This document shows positions 7,604-14,764 of a DNA stretch of 36,134 nt, piece by piece. The notes under the pieces are model-generated. The model did no database searches, was not told the origin of the DNA, and saw only the letters and a program-made list of their open reading frames with translations. Source of the stretch: an uncultured Clostridia bacterium (lineage in GTDB: Bacteria > Bacillota > Clostridia > UMGS1883); assembly GCA_947624455.1 (NCBI GenBank), contig CANQKL010000002.1, forward strand, positions 1-36,134, in the 5' to 3' direction. Numbering within the stretch: the first letter of the stretch is position 1; every line of letters starts with the position of its first letter. The position numbers were made by a program, and so were the translations under genes.

Positions 7604-8869
7604 TTATGCAAACAAAGCTAAGAACACACCCGCCGCCACTGCGCTGCCGATAACTCCGGCGACGTTGGGGCCCATGGCGTGCATGAGCAGGAAGTTGGCG
7701 GGGTGCTCGTCCTGCCCCACCTTTTGGGAGACACGGGCGGCCATGGGTACGGCGCTTACGCCCGCGCTGCCGATAAGGGGATTGACCTTGCCGCCGGTGA
7801 CCTTGCACATGATCTTGCCGAAAAGTACGCCGCCGATGGTGCTAATGCAGAAGGCCGCCAGACCCAGCGCGATAATAAGGATGGTCTTGGCAGTCAGGAA
7901 GGTGTCGGCCTTAGCGGTGGCGCCTACGGTGATGCCTAAGAATATGGTGACTATGTTCATCAGCTCGTTCTGAGCGGTCTTGCACAGGCGGTCGGCGACG
8001 CCGCTCTCCTTGATGAGGTTGCCCAGCATGAGCATACCTACCAGCGGAGCCGCGTCCGGCACGATGAGTACCACCACCAGAGTTACGATTATGGGGAAAA
8101 GTATCTTCTCTCTCTTTGTCACGGGGCGAAGCTGCTCCATGACTATCTGCCGCTCAGCCTTGGTGGTGAGCATTTTCATAAAGGGGGGCTGGATTATGGG
8201 GATAAGGGCCATATAGGAATAGGCCGCGATGGCTATGGCGCTCAAGAGGCCGGGGGCCAGGGTCTTTGTGACGTAAATGGCCGTGGGGCCGTCCGCGCCG
8301 CCGATAATGCCGATGGAGGCGGCTTCCTTGAATATAGTCTCGGCGGTACCGTCAGCGCCGAAGCCGCCGATGCCCAGCACGCCGAGGATTATCGCGCCGA
8401 TGAAGGTTATGAATACGCCCAGCTGCGCCGCCGCGCCCAAAAGTATGCTCTTCGGGTTGGAGATCAGCGGCCCAAAGTCCGTCATGCAGCCGATGCCCAG
8501 GAAGATAAGGGGCGGATATATGCCCAGCTTGACTCCCAGATACAAAAGATCCAAAAGACCGCCCTTGTGGAAGATCAAATTCATATCCAGATCGTGGCCG
8601 TCAATGAGATATTCGGGGTCTATGAAATACTGGGGGTGCATCACCTCGCCCAGCGGCAGGTTTGCGATAAGCATACCAAAGGCTATGGGCAGGAGCAGCA
8701 AAGGTTCAAATTTCTTAACAATGGCAAGGTAGAGGAGCACACAGGCGATGGCCAGCATTACCAGGGTCTTGAGGCCGTAAAAGTCGTCGGCCACAAGCTT
8801 GGTCAGTATTTCGTACACGCCGGTCTTGGCAAAAAACGCTCCGAACCCTTCCAGCAAATTATTCAGCAA
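7604..8869 (-). CDS. oadB: Na+-transporting carboxylate decarboxylase, beta subunit
   Basis: The 421-residue membrane protein has about ten hydrophobic segments and matches the OadB/MmdB/GcdB family. GGADGPTAI (around residue 190) contains the aspartate that binds Na+ in the family. Near the C terminus, NPLIGSAGVSAVPMAARVSQ carries the Asn, Ser and Arg known to be needed in Klebsiella OadB. The subunit decarboxylates carboxybiotin and uses the energy to export Na+. The start is TTG at 8869, with AAGGAG at 8880-8885 ten bases upstream; an in-frame stop just before it excludes a longer form. The 39-base gap to the biotin carrier gene is the widest in the operon and contains a strong hairpin. 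The substrate is set by the carboxyltransferases, not by this protein. Confidence 0.95.
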   Translation of the reverse strand: MLNNLLEGFGAFFAKTGVYEILTKLVADDFYGLKTLVMLAIACVLLYLAIVKKFEPLLLLPIAFGMLIANLPLGEVMHPQYFIDPEYLIDGHDLDMNLIFHKGGLLDLLYLGVKLGIYPPLIFLGIGCMTDFGPLISNPKSILLGAAAQLGVFITFIGAIILGVLGIGGFGADGTAETIFKEAASIGIIGGADGPTAIYVTKTLAPGLLSAIAIAAYSYMALIPIIQPPFMKMLTTKAERQIVMEQLRPVTKREKILFPIIVTLVVVLIVPDAAPLVGMLMLGNLIKESGVADRLCKTAQNELMNIVTIFLGITVGATAKADTFLTAKTILIIALGLAAFCISTIGGVLFGKIMCKVTGGKVNPLIGSAGVSAVPMAARVSQKVGQDEHPANFLLMHAMGPNVAGVIGSAVAAGVFLALFA

Positions 8870-8890
8870 CTTGATTCAACTCCTTTACAA

Positions 8891-8930
8891 TGTTCTTGTC
8901 CGGACAGGTTACGCTATAGTGACAAGAACA
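8891..8930 (-). promoter_or_regulatory. Intercistronic hairpin around the biotin-carrier stop codon
   Basis: TGTTCTTGTC (8891-8900) and GACAAGAACA (8921-8930) are perfect inverted arms with a 20-base loop. The loop contains the TAA of the biotin carrier gene (8909-8911), and the stem ends six bases before the AAGGAG of oadB. There is no T-run, so it is not a standard terminator; an effect on mRNA stability or on oadB translation is inferred. Confidence 0.55.
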
Positions 8931-9262
8931 TCGCCGGTGTTGACGGTGGAGCCCTTGGAGGCAACGACGGTCACAACTCCGGCCTGGGGAGCCTTGATCT
9001 CGTTTTCCATCTTCATAGCCTCAAGTATCACCAGAGTATCTCCGGCCTTGACGCTGGCGCCGTTGGCCACCTTGACGTCCAGCACGTTGCCGGGCATGGG
9101 AGCCTTTACGGGAGTGCCTTTGCCCACAGGGGCGGCCTTCTTGGGAGCGGGAGCGGCGGCGGGAGCGGCCTTGGGTGCGGCGGGAGCGGCGGAGCCGGCC
9201 TCCACTTCCTCGACCTCAACCTCGTAGGAATTACCGTTAACGTTTACAATAAATTTTCTCAT
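8909..9262 (-). CDS. Biotin carboxyl carrier protein of the Na+-pump decarboxylase
   Basis: The 117-residue protein has an N-terminal basic/beta segment (1-20), an Ala/Pro-rich flexible linker (about 21-50) and a C-terminal biotinyl domain (about 52-117). The biotinylation site is EAMKMEN, with lysine 84 as the acceptor. It shuttles carboxybiotin between the carboxyltransferases and the membrane beta subunit. It corresponds to MmdC/GcdC or to the 1.3S subunit of transcarboxylase. The start ATG 9262 has an AAGGAGG box just upstream, and the gap to the oadG-like gene is 15 bases. Being the only biotin protein in the operon, it presumably serves both carboxyltransferases. Confidence 0.95.
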   Translation of the reverse strand: MRKFIVNVNGNSYEVEVEEVEAGSAAPAAPKAAPAAAPAPKKAAPVGKGTPVKAPMPGNVLDVKVANGASVKAGDTLVILEAMKMENEIKAPQAGVVTVVASKGSTVNTGDVLVTIA

Positions 9263-9277
9263 GATTTTATATCCTCC

Positions 9278-9631
9278 TTAAAATCTGTTGTCGAGAGCGT
9301 CCCGGCGACCGGCCTTGTTCCAGGCTTCGCCGTCCAGCTTTTTATAAGACCGCACCTGAATGGACGAGGTTCCGGCGCCAATGGCGGCGGCAACGGCGGC
9401 GGTTATGACCGCTATCAGCTCAAGGCTGTCCTCCTCGGGTTCGGGCGCGGCTTCAACGGGAGCCGCGGGAGCGGGTTCCTGAGGCGTTTTCTCAGCGGAA
9501 AACAGGGCCATGGCCTTAATAACGAACATTATGATTATCAGGATAAGGAACACTATACATATTCCCATGATTGTGTAGGCAATACCCTCGCCGATCAGCT
9601 CGGCGGGTTCAAAATCTACGTATCTCGTCAT
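9278..9631 (-). CDS. OadG-family gamma subunit of Na+-pump decarboxylase
   Basis: The 117-residue protein has one N-terminal membrane helix (about residues 15-40, rich in Ile/Leu/Met), a Pro/Ala/Glu-rich stretch (48-70), a second weakly hydrophobic alanine-rich segment and a basic C terminus. This is the OadG/MmdD pattern; these small subunits hold the soluble carboxyltransferase to the beta subunit. Sequence identity is low in this family, so the position between the carboxyltransferase and biotin carrier genes is important evidence. ATG 9631 is preferred to GTG 9640 because AGAGGTG lies at a normal distance before the ATG. It starts 12 bases after the stop of the upstream gene. Confidence 0.85.
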   Translation of the reverse strand: MTRYVDFEPAELIGEGIAYTIMGICIVFLILIIIMFVIKAMALFSAEKTPQEPAPAAPVEAAPEPEEDSLELIAVITAAVAAAIGAGTSSIQVRSYKKLDGEAWNKAGRRDALDNRF

Positions 9632-9643
9632 ACCGCTCACCTC

Positions 9644-11125
9644 TTACAGGGGCATATTGTCATGCTTGCGTGCCACGGCGCAAACGCGCTTGCTCGCCAG
9701 CATTTCCAGGGCGGCGGCCAATCGGGGCCGAGTCTCGGACGGCTCGATAACGTCGTCGATAACTCCGGCGGCGGCGGCCATCAACGGCGAAGCGTCAGTC
9801 TCCTTATATGCCTTCTCCAGCTCCTCCCGGCTCTTTCCCTCGTGGAGCTTATCCTCATAGAGGAGCTGCACGCCCGTCTTAGAGGACAGGGGCGCTATCT
9901 CGGCCTGGGGCCAGGCATAAACCAGGTCAGCTCCCAGCTCTTTGGAGTTCATGGCGCTGTAGCTGCTGCCGCAGGCTTTTCCAACAATGATATTTACCTT
10001 GGGAACGGTGGCCTCGGCAAAGGCGTAAAGGAGCTTGGCGCCCTTTCTCGCAAGACCCCATTCCTCCTCGGAGGCGGCGATGGCGAAGCCGTCCACGTCG
10101 GTGAAGGTCACCACCGGAATATTGAAGCAGTCGCAGAACCGCACGAACCGAGCCAGCTTTTCCGCGGCCTGACCGGTGATCACGCCCCCGTCCACGGAGG
10201 GCTGATTCGCGGCGACGCCCACGGTCGCGCCGTTTACTCTCGCAAAACCGGCAACCGCGCTCTTTGCATAGGCCGACTGTACCTCAAAGAAAGCCTTGTC
10301 GTCCACAGCCTCGGCTATGACGGTCCGAACGTCGTACTCGCCGTCAAGATCCTCCAGTTCCGCGCTGGTGCGGTTGAGGTCGTCGGCGCAGTCAAGAACC
10401 GCCGGATCGGCCAGATTGTTGGAGGGCAGATAGCTCAGCAGCAGTCTCGCCGTCTCCACGCACAGCTCGTCGCTTTCGGCGGCAAAGTGAGCCATACCGC
10501 TGACGGCAAAGCTGCCCTTGCCGTCCACAGCGGCCTTCTTGCCGGTGGAAGCCTGAATGACCGAGGGGCCGTTTACGAATATGCGCCCGGTCTTTTCATT
10601 TATAATCACAAAGTCGCTCATTTCGGCAGCCAGCGCGGCGCCGCCAGCGCAGTTGCCCAGGACGAGGCTGATGTTGGGGACTAAGCCGCTCACGGCGGCG
10701 GCGGCGGCAAAGAGCTTACCGGCGGCGGCCTGAGCGGCCACGCCCTCCCCTATTCTCGCCCCGCAGGAGTCCAGGAACCCCACAATGGGAGCGCCCATTT
10801 TCGCGGCCATGGCGAAAACGGCGCAGACCTTATCCACGTTCATTTCGCCTATGGCTCCGCCCATGACGGTGGGATCCTGGGAATAAACGTAAACCAGTCT
10901 GCCGTCCACAGTGCCGTAGCCGGTCACAACTCCGTCGGCGGGCGTATAGCCGTTACGTGCGCTGACCAGCGCGCCCAGCTCCACGAAGCTGCCGCCGTCC
11001 AGTAGAGCCTGGATACGCTCCCTGGCGGTGAGGCCGCCGGACTTATTCTGCTTTTCTGCTCCGCCGCCTTGGGCCGCCTTAGCCTTGGCCTGGCGAAGGA
11101 GCGTAAGCTTTTCCATAGTGTCCAT
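9644..11125 (-). CDS. MmdA/12S-like acyl-CoA carboxyltransferase, divergent
   Basis: The 493-residue protein is a two-half carboxyltransferase of the crotonase fold, as in methylmalonyl-CoA decarboxylase alpha, glutaconyl-CoA decarboxylase alpha and the 12S subunit of transcarboxylase. The N half has GLTARERIQALLDGGSFVE, DGVVTGYGTVDGRLVYVYSQD and the oxyanion-hole segment NCAGGAALAAEMSDF. The C half has GACGSSYSAMNSKELGAD-like sequence (GKACGSSYSAMN) and YAWPQAEIAPL. Several usually conserved positions differ: DSGGARIQEG is DSCGARIGEG here, and the DVPGFLPG..QE..G loop is DVDGFAIAASEEEWG. It transfers carboxyl between an acyl-CoA and biotin; the acyl-CoA cannot be named. It is the first gene of the operon, with AAGGAGGT six bases before the ATG. 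Confidence 0.88.
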   Translation of the reverse strand: MDTMEKLTLLRQAKAKAAQGGGAEKQNKSGGLTARERIQALLDGGSFVELGALVSARNGYTPADGVVTGYGTVDGRLVYVYSQDPTVMGGAIGEMNVDKVCAVFAMAAKMGAPIVGFLDSCGARIGEGVAAQAAAGKLFAAAAAVSGLVPNISLVLGNCAGGAALAAEMSDFVIINEKTGRIFVNGPSVIQASTGKKAAVDGKGSFAVSGMAHFAAESDELCVETARLLLSYLPSNNLADPAVLDCADDLNRTSAELEDLDGEYDVRTVIAEAVDDKAFFEVQSAYAKSAVAGFARVNGATVGVAANQPSVDGGVITGQAAEKLARFVRFCDCFNIPVVTFTDVDGFAIAASEEEWGLARKGAKLLYAFAEATVPKVNIIVGKACGSSYSAMNSKELGADLVYAWPQAEIAPLSSKTGVQLLYEDKLHEGKSREELEKAYKETDASPLMAAAAGVIDDVIEPSETRPRLAAALEMLASKRVCAVARKHDNMPL

Positions 11126-11174
11126 GTATTTACCTCCTTATAAGTTAAAAACCATTTTAAGCCATTATACCAAT

Positions 11175-11203
11175 AGTATACATTAAAACCCACCGCAATG
11201 CAA
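11175..11203 (-). promoter_or_regulatory. Sigma-A promoter of the Na+-pump decarboxylase operon
   Basis: On the minus strand, -35 TTGCAT (11203-11198) and -10 TATACT (11180-11175) have a 17-base spacer, about 50 bases before the start codon. A further TGGTATAAT lies just downstream (TATAAT 11169-11164) and could be a second -10. Confidence 0.75.
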
Positions 11204-11221
11204 GTGTTATTTTTGCTGTAT

Positions 11222-11256
11222 AATAAAAAAATCTGACAAGTTTTTTTGTCAGATTT
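11222..11256 (-). terminator. Terminator of the BMP-family lipoprotein gene
   Basis: AAATCTGACAA and TTGTCAGATTT form an 11-bp perfect stem with a 6-base loop, followed on the minus strand by TTTTTTT. Confidence 0.8.
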
Positions 11257-11287
11257 ATAGAATGTCCGTCGGCCCCTATATCTATAA

Positions 11288-11317
11288 CGAGCGCGGCGAA
11301 AAGATTCGCCGCGCTCG
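11288..11317 (-). other. 13-bp GC-rich hairpin directly after a stop codon
   Basis: CGAGCGCGGCGAA and its perfect complement (11288-11300, 11305-11317) enclose a 4-base loop, starting five bases after the BMP-family stop. It has no T-run; it precedes the true terminator and could protect the mRNA 3' end. Confidence 0.6.
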
Positions 11318-11322
11318 AACGG

Positions 11323-12561
11323 TCACGCCGACAGTTCGGTTTCCGCTTCTTCAATAATAATGGGCGGCACCGGAGCCATGTCCACGGCCCACTCAACGAT
11401 GTTCTGGTTATACCAGGACATCCCGCCGGATATATCGGCGTCTGACAGGGCCTCCCCCTCGGGGCAGATCACCTGACCGCTATTGTCATATATAGGGCCG
11501 GTGAAAATATGCCGGCCGGCAAAAAACTCGTTCTTGGCCTCATTGACGGCGGCGGTAGTACCCCGGGCGCAGTTGTGATTTACCGGCGAAAGGGCCACAA
11601 GGCCATCAGCCAGCCCGCCGACAACGTCGTTGCTCTCGGGCGAGACTTGTATCTCCCCGTTCACCTCTTTCGCGCTGTAACCGCCCCAGATTCCCTCGAT
11701 GTTTTCCTTGACGGCCTTAGTGTAGAATATGCCCCAGTTCACCACGGGAGCCTGGAGATGGGCTTTGGGAGCCGCCTCGCCCATGTCCGTCAAAAAGCCT
11801 ATCCCCCACGCTTCACTCTGAGCGGCGGCAAGCTGCCCAGCGGTGGAATAGGTGTTCTGGGCAATAACATCGCAGCCAAGGTTCAGCAGCGACTGGGCGG
11901 CCTCGCCCTCGGCTGCGGGGTCACAGCGTTCTTCCACAGTGCGCAAAATCACCCTCATCTCCGGAGCCACCCTTTGAACCCCCAGAGCAAAGGCGTTTAT
12001 GCCGACCACAGCGTCCTTTGAGCCGACGTAGCCCACAAAGCCTATAACGCCGGTTTTGGTACGGCTGGCGGCGACTATGCCGCTGAGATACTGGGCCTCG
12101 TACATATTCGCGCTGTAACCGCTGAAATTGGCGGGGGAGTTGTCCTCCTTAACGAGGGCGTTGCAGAAGATTATCTCAGGATTGTTCTTTGCCGCGGCGA
12201 GCATAGCGCGGGCATACTCTTTCTCAGTGCCGAAAATTATTTTACAGCCGTCGTCCACGCAGGTCTGCACGGCCTCATTTATTTTATCCCTGTCGTCCAC
12301 CCGAACGTCGGACACCCGCTTTATTTGCTCCTGGGAAAGTCCCAACGCCCGGCGCATAGCCTCAATGCCCTGAAAATGGGACTGGACGTAGGCATTGTCG
12401 CTTTCCTCATTGCCGCTGAGTATAACGCCCACGCGGATCTCGCTTTCGGCGGCCACGTCTACCACAGGCGTAATACCCGACTCGGGAGGCTTCGTTTTTA
12501 TGCAGGCGGTCATAGATATCATCGCAAGTATCAGCACAAGCGTCAACGCACGTTTCTTCAC
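11323..12561 (-). CDS. BMP-family (PnrA-like) substrate-binding lipoprotein
   Basis: The 412-residue protein begins with a lipoprotein signal ending in the lipobox MTAC (Cys near residue 20). The rest fits the Bmp/PnrA family (PF02608), which binds nucleosides or related ligands: EIRVGVILSGNEESDNAYVQSHFQGIE, ...DDGCKIIFGT, IGFVGYVGSKDAVVGINAFALG and a GGLADGLVAL segment near the end. It should sit on the outer face of the membrane. The family normally works with an ATPase and two permeases encoded next to it; none is here. I place the start at GTG 12561, about ten bases after AAGGAG; a longer GTG at 12570 is only one base from that site. It has its own promoter and terminator, so it is monocistronic. 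The exact ligand is unknown. Confidence 0.85.
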   Translation of the reverse strand: MKKRALTLVLILAMISMTACIKTKPPESGITPVVDVAAESEIRVGVILSGNEESDNAYVQSHFQGIEAMRRALGLSQEQIKRVSDVRVDDRDKINEAVQTCVDDGCKIIFGTEKEYARAMLAAAKNNPEIIFCNALVKEDNSPANFSGYSANMYEAQYLSGIVAASRTKTGVIGFVGYVGSKDAVVGINAFALGVQRVAPEMRVILRTVEERCDPAAEGEAAQSLLNLGCDVIAQNTYSTAGQLAAAQSEAWGIGFLTDMGEAAPKAHLQAPVVNWGIFYTKAVKENIEGIWGGYSAKEVNGEIQVSPESNDVVGGLADGLVALSPVNHNCARGTTAAVNEAKNEFFAGRHIFTGPIYDNSGQVICPEGEALSDADISGGMSWYNQNIVEWAVDMAPVPPIIIEEAETELSA

Positions 12562-12596
12562 CTTTGGCACACTCCTTTGTTAAATCCTTTTTCTTT

Positions 12597-12625
12597 ATTT
12601 TACAACATTATCTCCAATTTTACAA
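12597..12625 (-). promoter_or_regulatory. Sigma-A promoter of the BMP-family gene
   Basis: On the minus strand, -35 TTGTAA (12625-12620) and -10 TAAAAT (12602-12597) have a 17-base spacer, about 35 bases before the start. Confidence 0.7.
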
Positions 12626-12660
12626 GGGCTTTACAAAAAATTCACAAAAAATGGGCTGTA

Positions 12661-12694
12661 AAAAAATAAAAAGAGAACCGCCGAAACGGTTCCC
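12661..12694 (-). terminator. Terminator of the 14-kb ABC/DUF5696 operon
   Basis: On the minus strand GGGAACCG and CGGTTCTC form the stem with a 6-base loop, followed by TTTTTATTTTTTT. It lies about 90 bases after the last permease gene. Confidence 0.85.
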
Positions 12695-12727
12695 TTTTTC
12701 ATTGTTTTTAATTCGAGCTGTCAACAG

Positions 12728-12790
12728 CTCAAGCGCCGCGCAATGCGGCTCAAGCGGCACGCAATTAGGCTCAAGCGCCGCGCTTGTTAG
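12728..12790. repeat. Three tandem 21-bp repeats at the operon's 3' end
   Basis: Three adjacent 21-base units (12728-12748, 12749-12769, 12770-12790) all begin CTCAAGCG. Units 1 and 2 share CTCAAGCG-C-CGCAAT-GG with few changes, and unit 3 diverges only near its end. Unit 3 overlaps the stop codon of the permease gene (12787-12789). A GAGCTG/CAGCTC inverted pair (12715-12730) abuts unit 1. Confidence 0.85.
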
Positions 12791-13830
12791 CCAACCAGAC
12801 CGGACTGCTCCATGTTCTCAACCAGGCTCCTCTGTACGCAGAAGTATACGATAAGTAGGGGAACCAGGAAGATGAGTACCGCCGCCTGCTTGACCGCGTC
12901 AAAGGCAAAGCCGGATGCCGCGGGCTTGTCGAACCAGGTCTGCACCGCCGTAACAACGGTGTCGGACTGAGACGCGGCAAACCTCTGGGACAGCTTAACC
13001 GCCGCGAAGGGGCCTTCCGGATAGAAGTAACCGGTGTAATAGGTGTCGCCGTAGTTCCACACGAAGGACAGTATAGCCACCGTCATTATAGTGGGAGTGG
13101 CGTTGGGCAGAGCGATCCTGAAATACGTCTTGTAGAAGCCGCAGCCGTCGATAAGGGCGGCCTCCTCCAGTTCCTTGGGCAGGCCCATAAAGAACTGACG
13201 GAACAGGTAAATGAACATACTCTGCTTAAGACCAAAGCCGAACAGCGACAGAAGATACAGCGTGACGGGCTTGTTGATAAGGTCGATCGGGCCGCCGGTA
13301 AGGGCCGTAAAGATTCCAAAGATGTCAAAATTCTTGAAGCGCAGGTACTGGGAAATCAGCAGCGCCTGATCGGGAACCACGAAGGTGACGATTATCAAGA
13401 AGAATATCAATGTGCCTCCGGGAACCTTGATCCTGCCCAGAACATAACCGGCCATAGCGCTGATGAACACCTGGATAACAGCGATACTGGCGGCGTAGAG
13501 CAACGACCAGAGGATAATGGAGAAATTGCCGTAAACCAACCGGATGGCGGCCTTAAAGCTCACCAGCGAAAAAGTCTTGGGTACCCATACGATATCGGGG
13601 TTGCCCAGGTCCTCAACATCGTTGAGTACCATGGGGAACAGCTTTATGATGGGATAGAGGATGGTGAAGCACATTCCTATGATAAGAGATACCGCAAAGA
13701 TCTTGAAAACCAGATTCTGGAGGTAACGGGTCCTGTGCAGGGGATCGGTGATGGAGTTATCGTTCCACTTTTCCTTGAGCCATGCGCCGAAGCCGGGGCC
13801 CTTGACTTTATTTTTAGTCTTACTTGCCAT
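12787..13830 (-). CDS. Carbohydrate-type ABC permease (MalG-like), second pair
   Basis: The 347-residue membrane protein has an N-terminal cytoplasmic stretch (1-40) and six predicted membrane helices. The permease EAA loop reads EEAALIDGCGFYKTYFRIALPNA (roughly residues 233-255), which docks the ATPase. The fold and length are those of CUT1 sugar importer inner-membrane subunits. Its start overlaps the end of the preceding permease gene by 11 bases, so the pair is coupled. No ATPase gene is present; CUT1 systems of Bacillota often share one MsmK-type ATPase. It is unusual in having about 70 residues (260-330) with a poorly hydrophobic outer loop between late helices. The substrate is unknown, presumably an oligosaccharide. 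Confidence 0.9.
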   Translation of the reverse strand: MASKTKNKVKGPGFGAWLKEKWNDNSITDPLHRTRYLQNLVFKIFAVSLIIGMCFTILYPIIKLFPMVLNDVEDLGNPDIVWVPKTFSLVSFKAAIRLVYGNFSIILWSLLYAASIAVIQVFISAMAGYVLGRIKVPGGTLIFFLIIVTFVVPDQALLISQYLRFKNFDIFGIFTALTGGPIDLINKPVTLYLLSLFGFGLKQSMFIYLFRQFFMGLPKELEEAALIDGCGFYKTYFRIALPNATPTIMTVAILSFVWNYGDTYYTGYFYPEGPFAAVKLSQRFAASQSDTVVTAVQTWFDKPAASGFAFDAVKQAAVLIFLVPLLIVYFCVQRSLVENMEQSGLVG

Positions 13831-14764
13831 AATCTAATTTCACCACCTTTGTCAGAATTAAAACCAGGATCACCAGGGCTATCAGCACGTTCAGCAGGAA
13901 GCATACCGACAGGGCGCTTCCGACGCCGATCTTGTTGCTCTGGAAAGCGAAAGCGTATATCTCCTGAGACATCTTGGAGGCCAGGAACAGGTCTACCAAT
14001 GTGTACACGAAGATAAACAGCGTCGTGTTGCCAACCATTGGGAAGGTGATCTTCCAGAAGGTTTCATAGGTCGTGCAGCCCTCGATCTTGGCAACCTCAT
14101 AAAGAGAGGGGTTGATGGACTGGAGGGCGGCAAGGTACATCAGCGTTTGAACGCCGGCCTTGGAAACGATACCGAAGATATCGCTGATGACTCCCACGAT
14201 GAAGGAGATCACACTCTCGGGCAGGAAGCCTACCCGCGTGAACAGGCTCATCAGGAAGCCGGATTCCTCCGTGGCCGTGGTCGCCACCGCCGTAACGTCT
14301 CCGCCGGTGGACACGGTGATAAGATCCGTTACGATCGTAAGACCGAGTACTATCGGCAGGAAGAAGATTACGCGGACCACGCCCCGCCCCTTGTACTTCG
14401 CGTTGACAAGCAGCGCGCAGAACAAGCTGAATATAACGATCAACGGGGTGTTGAGCAGAACGTTAGAGTTCTCGTCGGTGAAAACCCGGATGAACTGCTG
14501 AGACTGGGTGGAAACCTCGGTGTTGAACAGGTCAAAGTAGTTATTGGTGCCTACAAACTCCATGGCCATACCGCCGGTGTCGCCAACCTCAACCTTGTTA
14601 AAGGAATAGATGACCGTATTTATAATCGGGATCATAAAGAACAAGAGGAAACCTATGATCCACGGCGCCAGGAAAACGTAACCGTTTATCTTCTGAGTGG
14701 TGGCGAAGGTAAGTGGCTTTCTTGTCTTTTTGGGTTTATTTTCCACATTCGCTTCTTGTTTCAT
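13820..14764 (-). CDS. Carbohydrate-type ABC permease (MalF/UgpA-like), second pair
   Basis: The 314-residue protein starts with a charged tail (1-25) and has six to seven membrane helices. A large loop after the first helix (about residues 60-100) and the EAA-type motif VAKIEGCTTYETFWKITFPM mark it as the MalF-like partner. It forms the heterodimeric channel with the permease encoded just downstream. Its ATG shares one base with the stop of the DUF5696 gene (TAATG), and it overlaps the next gene by 11 bases, so translation of all three is probably coupled. Confidence 0.9.
   Translation of the reverse strand: MKQEANVENKPKKTRKPLTFATTQKINGYVFLAPWIIGFLLFFMIPIINTVIYSFNKVEVGDTGGMAMEFVGTNNYFDLFNTEVSTQSQQFIRVFTDENSNVLLNTPLIVIFSLFCALLVNAKYKGRGVVRVIFFLPIVLGLTIVTDLITVSTGGDVTAVATTATEESGFLMSLFTRVGFLPESVISFIVGVISDIFGIVSKAGVQTLMYLAALQSINPSLYEVAKIEGCTTYETFWKITFPMVGNTTLFIFVYTLVDLFLASKMSQEIYAFAFQSNKIGVGSALSVCFLLNVLIALVILVLILTKVVKLDYGK

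Noticed and set aside
8567..10684. 705-codon open frame on the plus strand
   Set aside because: It lies antisense to three certain genes (OadB, biotin carrier, OadG, MmdA-like region) and its product is a low-complexity Gly/His/Leu sequence typical of a shadow of GC-rich codons.
11288..11317. Terminator
   Set aside because: The stem is strong but no T-run follows on the minus strand; the true terminator is at 11222-11256.
12728..12790. CRISPR array
   Set aside because: Three units are directly adjacent without spacers and no cas gene is present.
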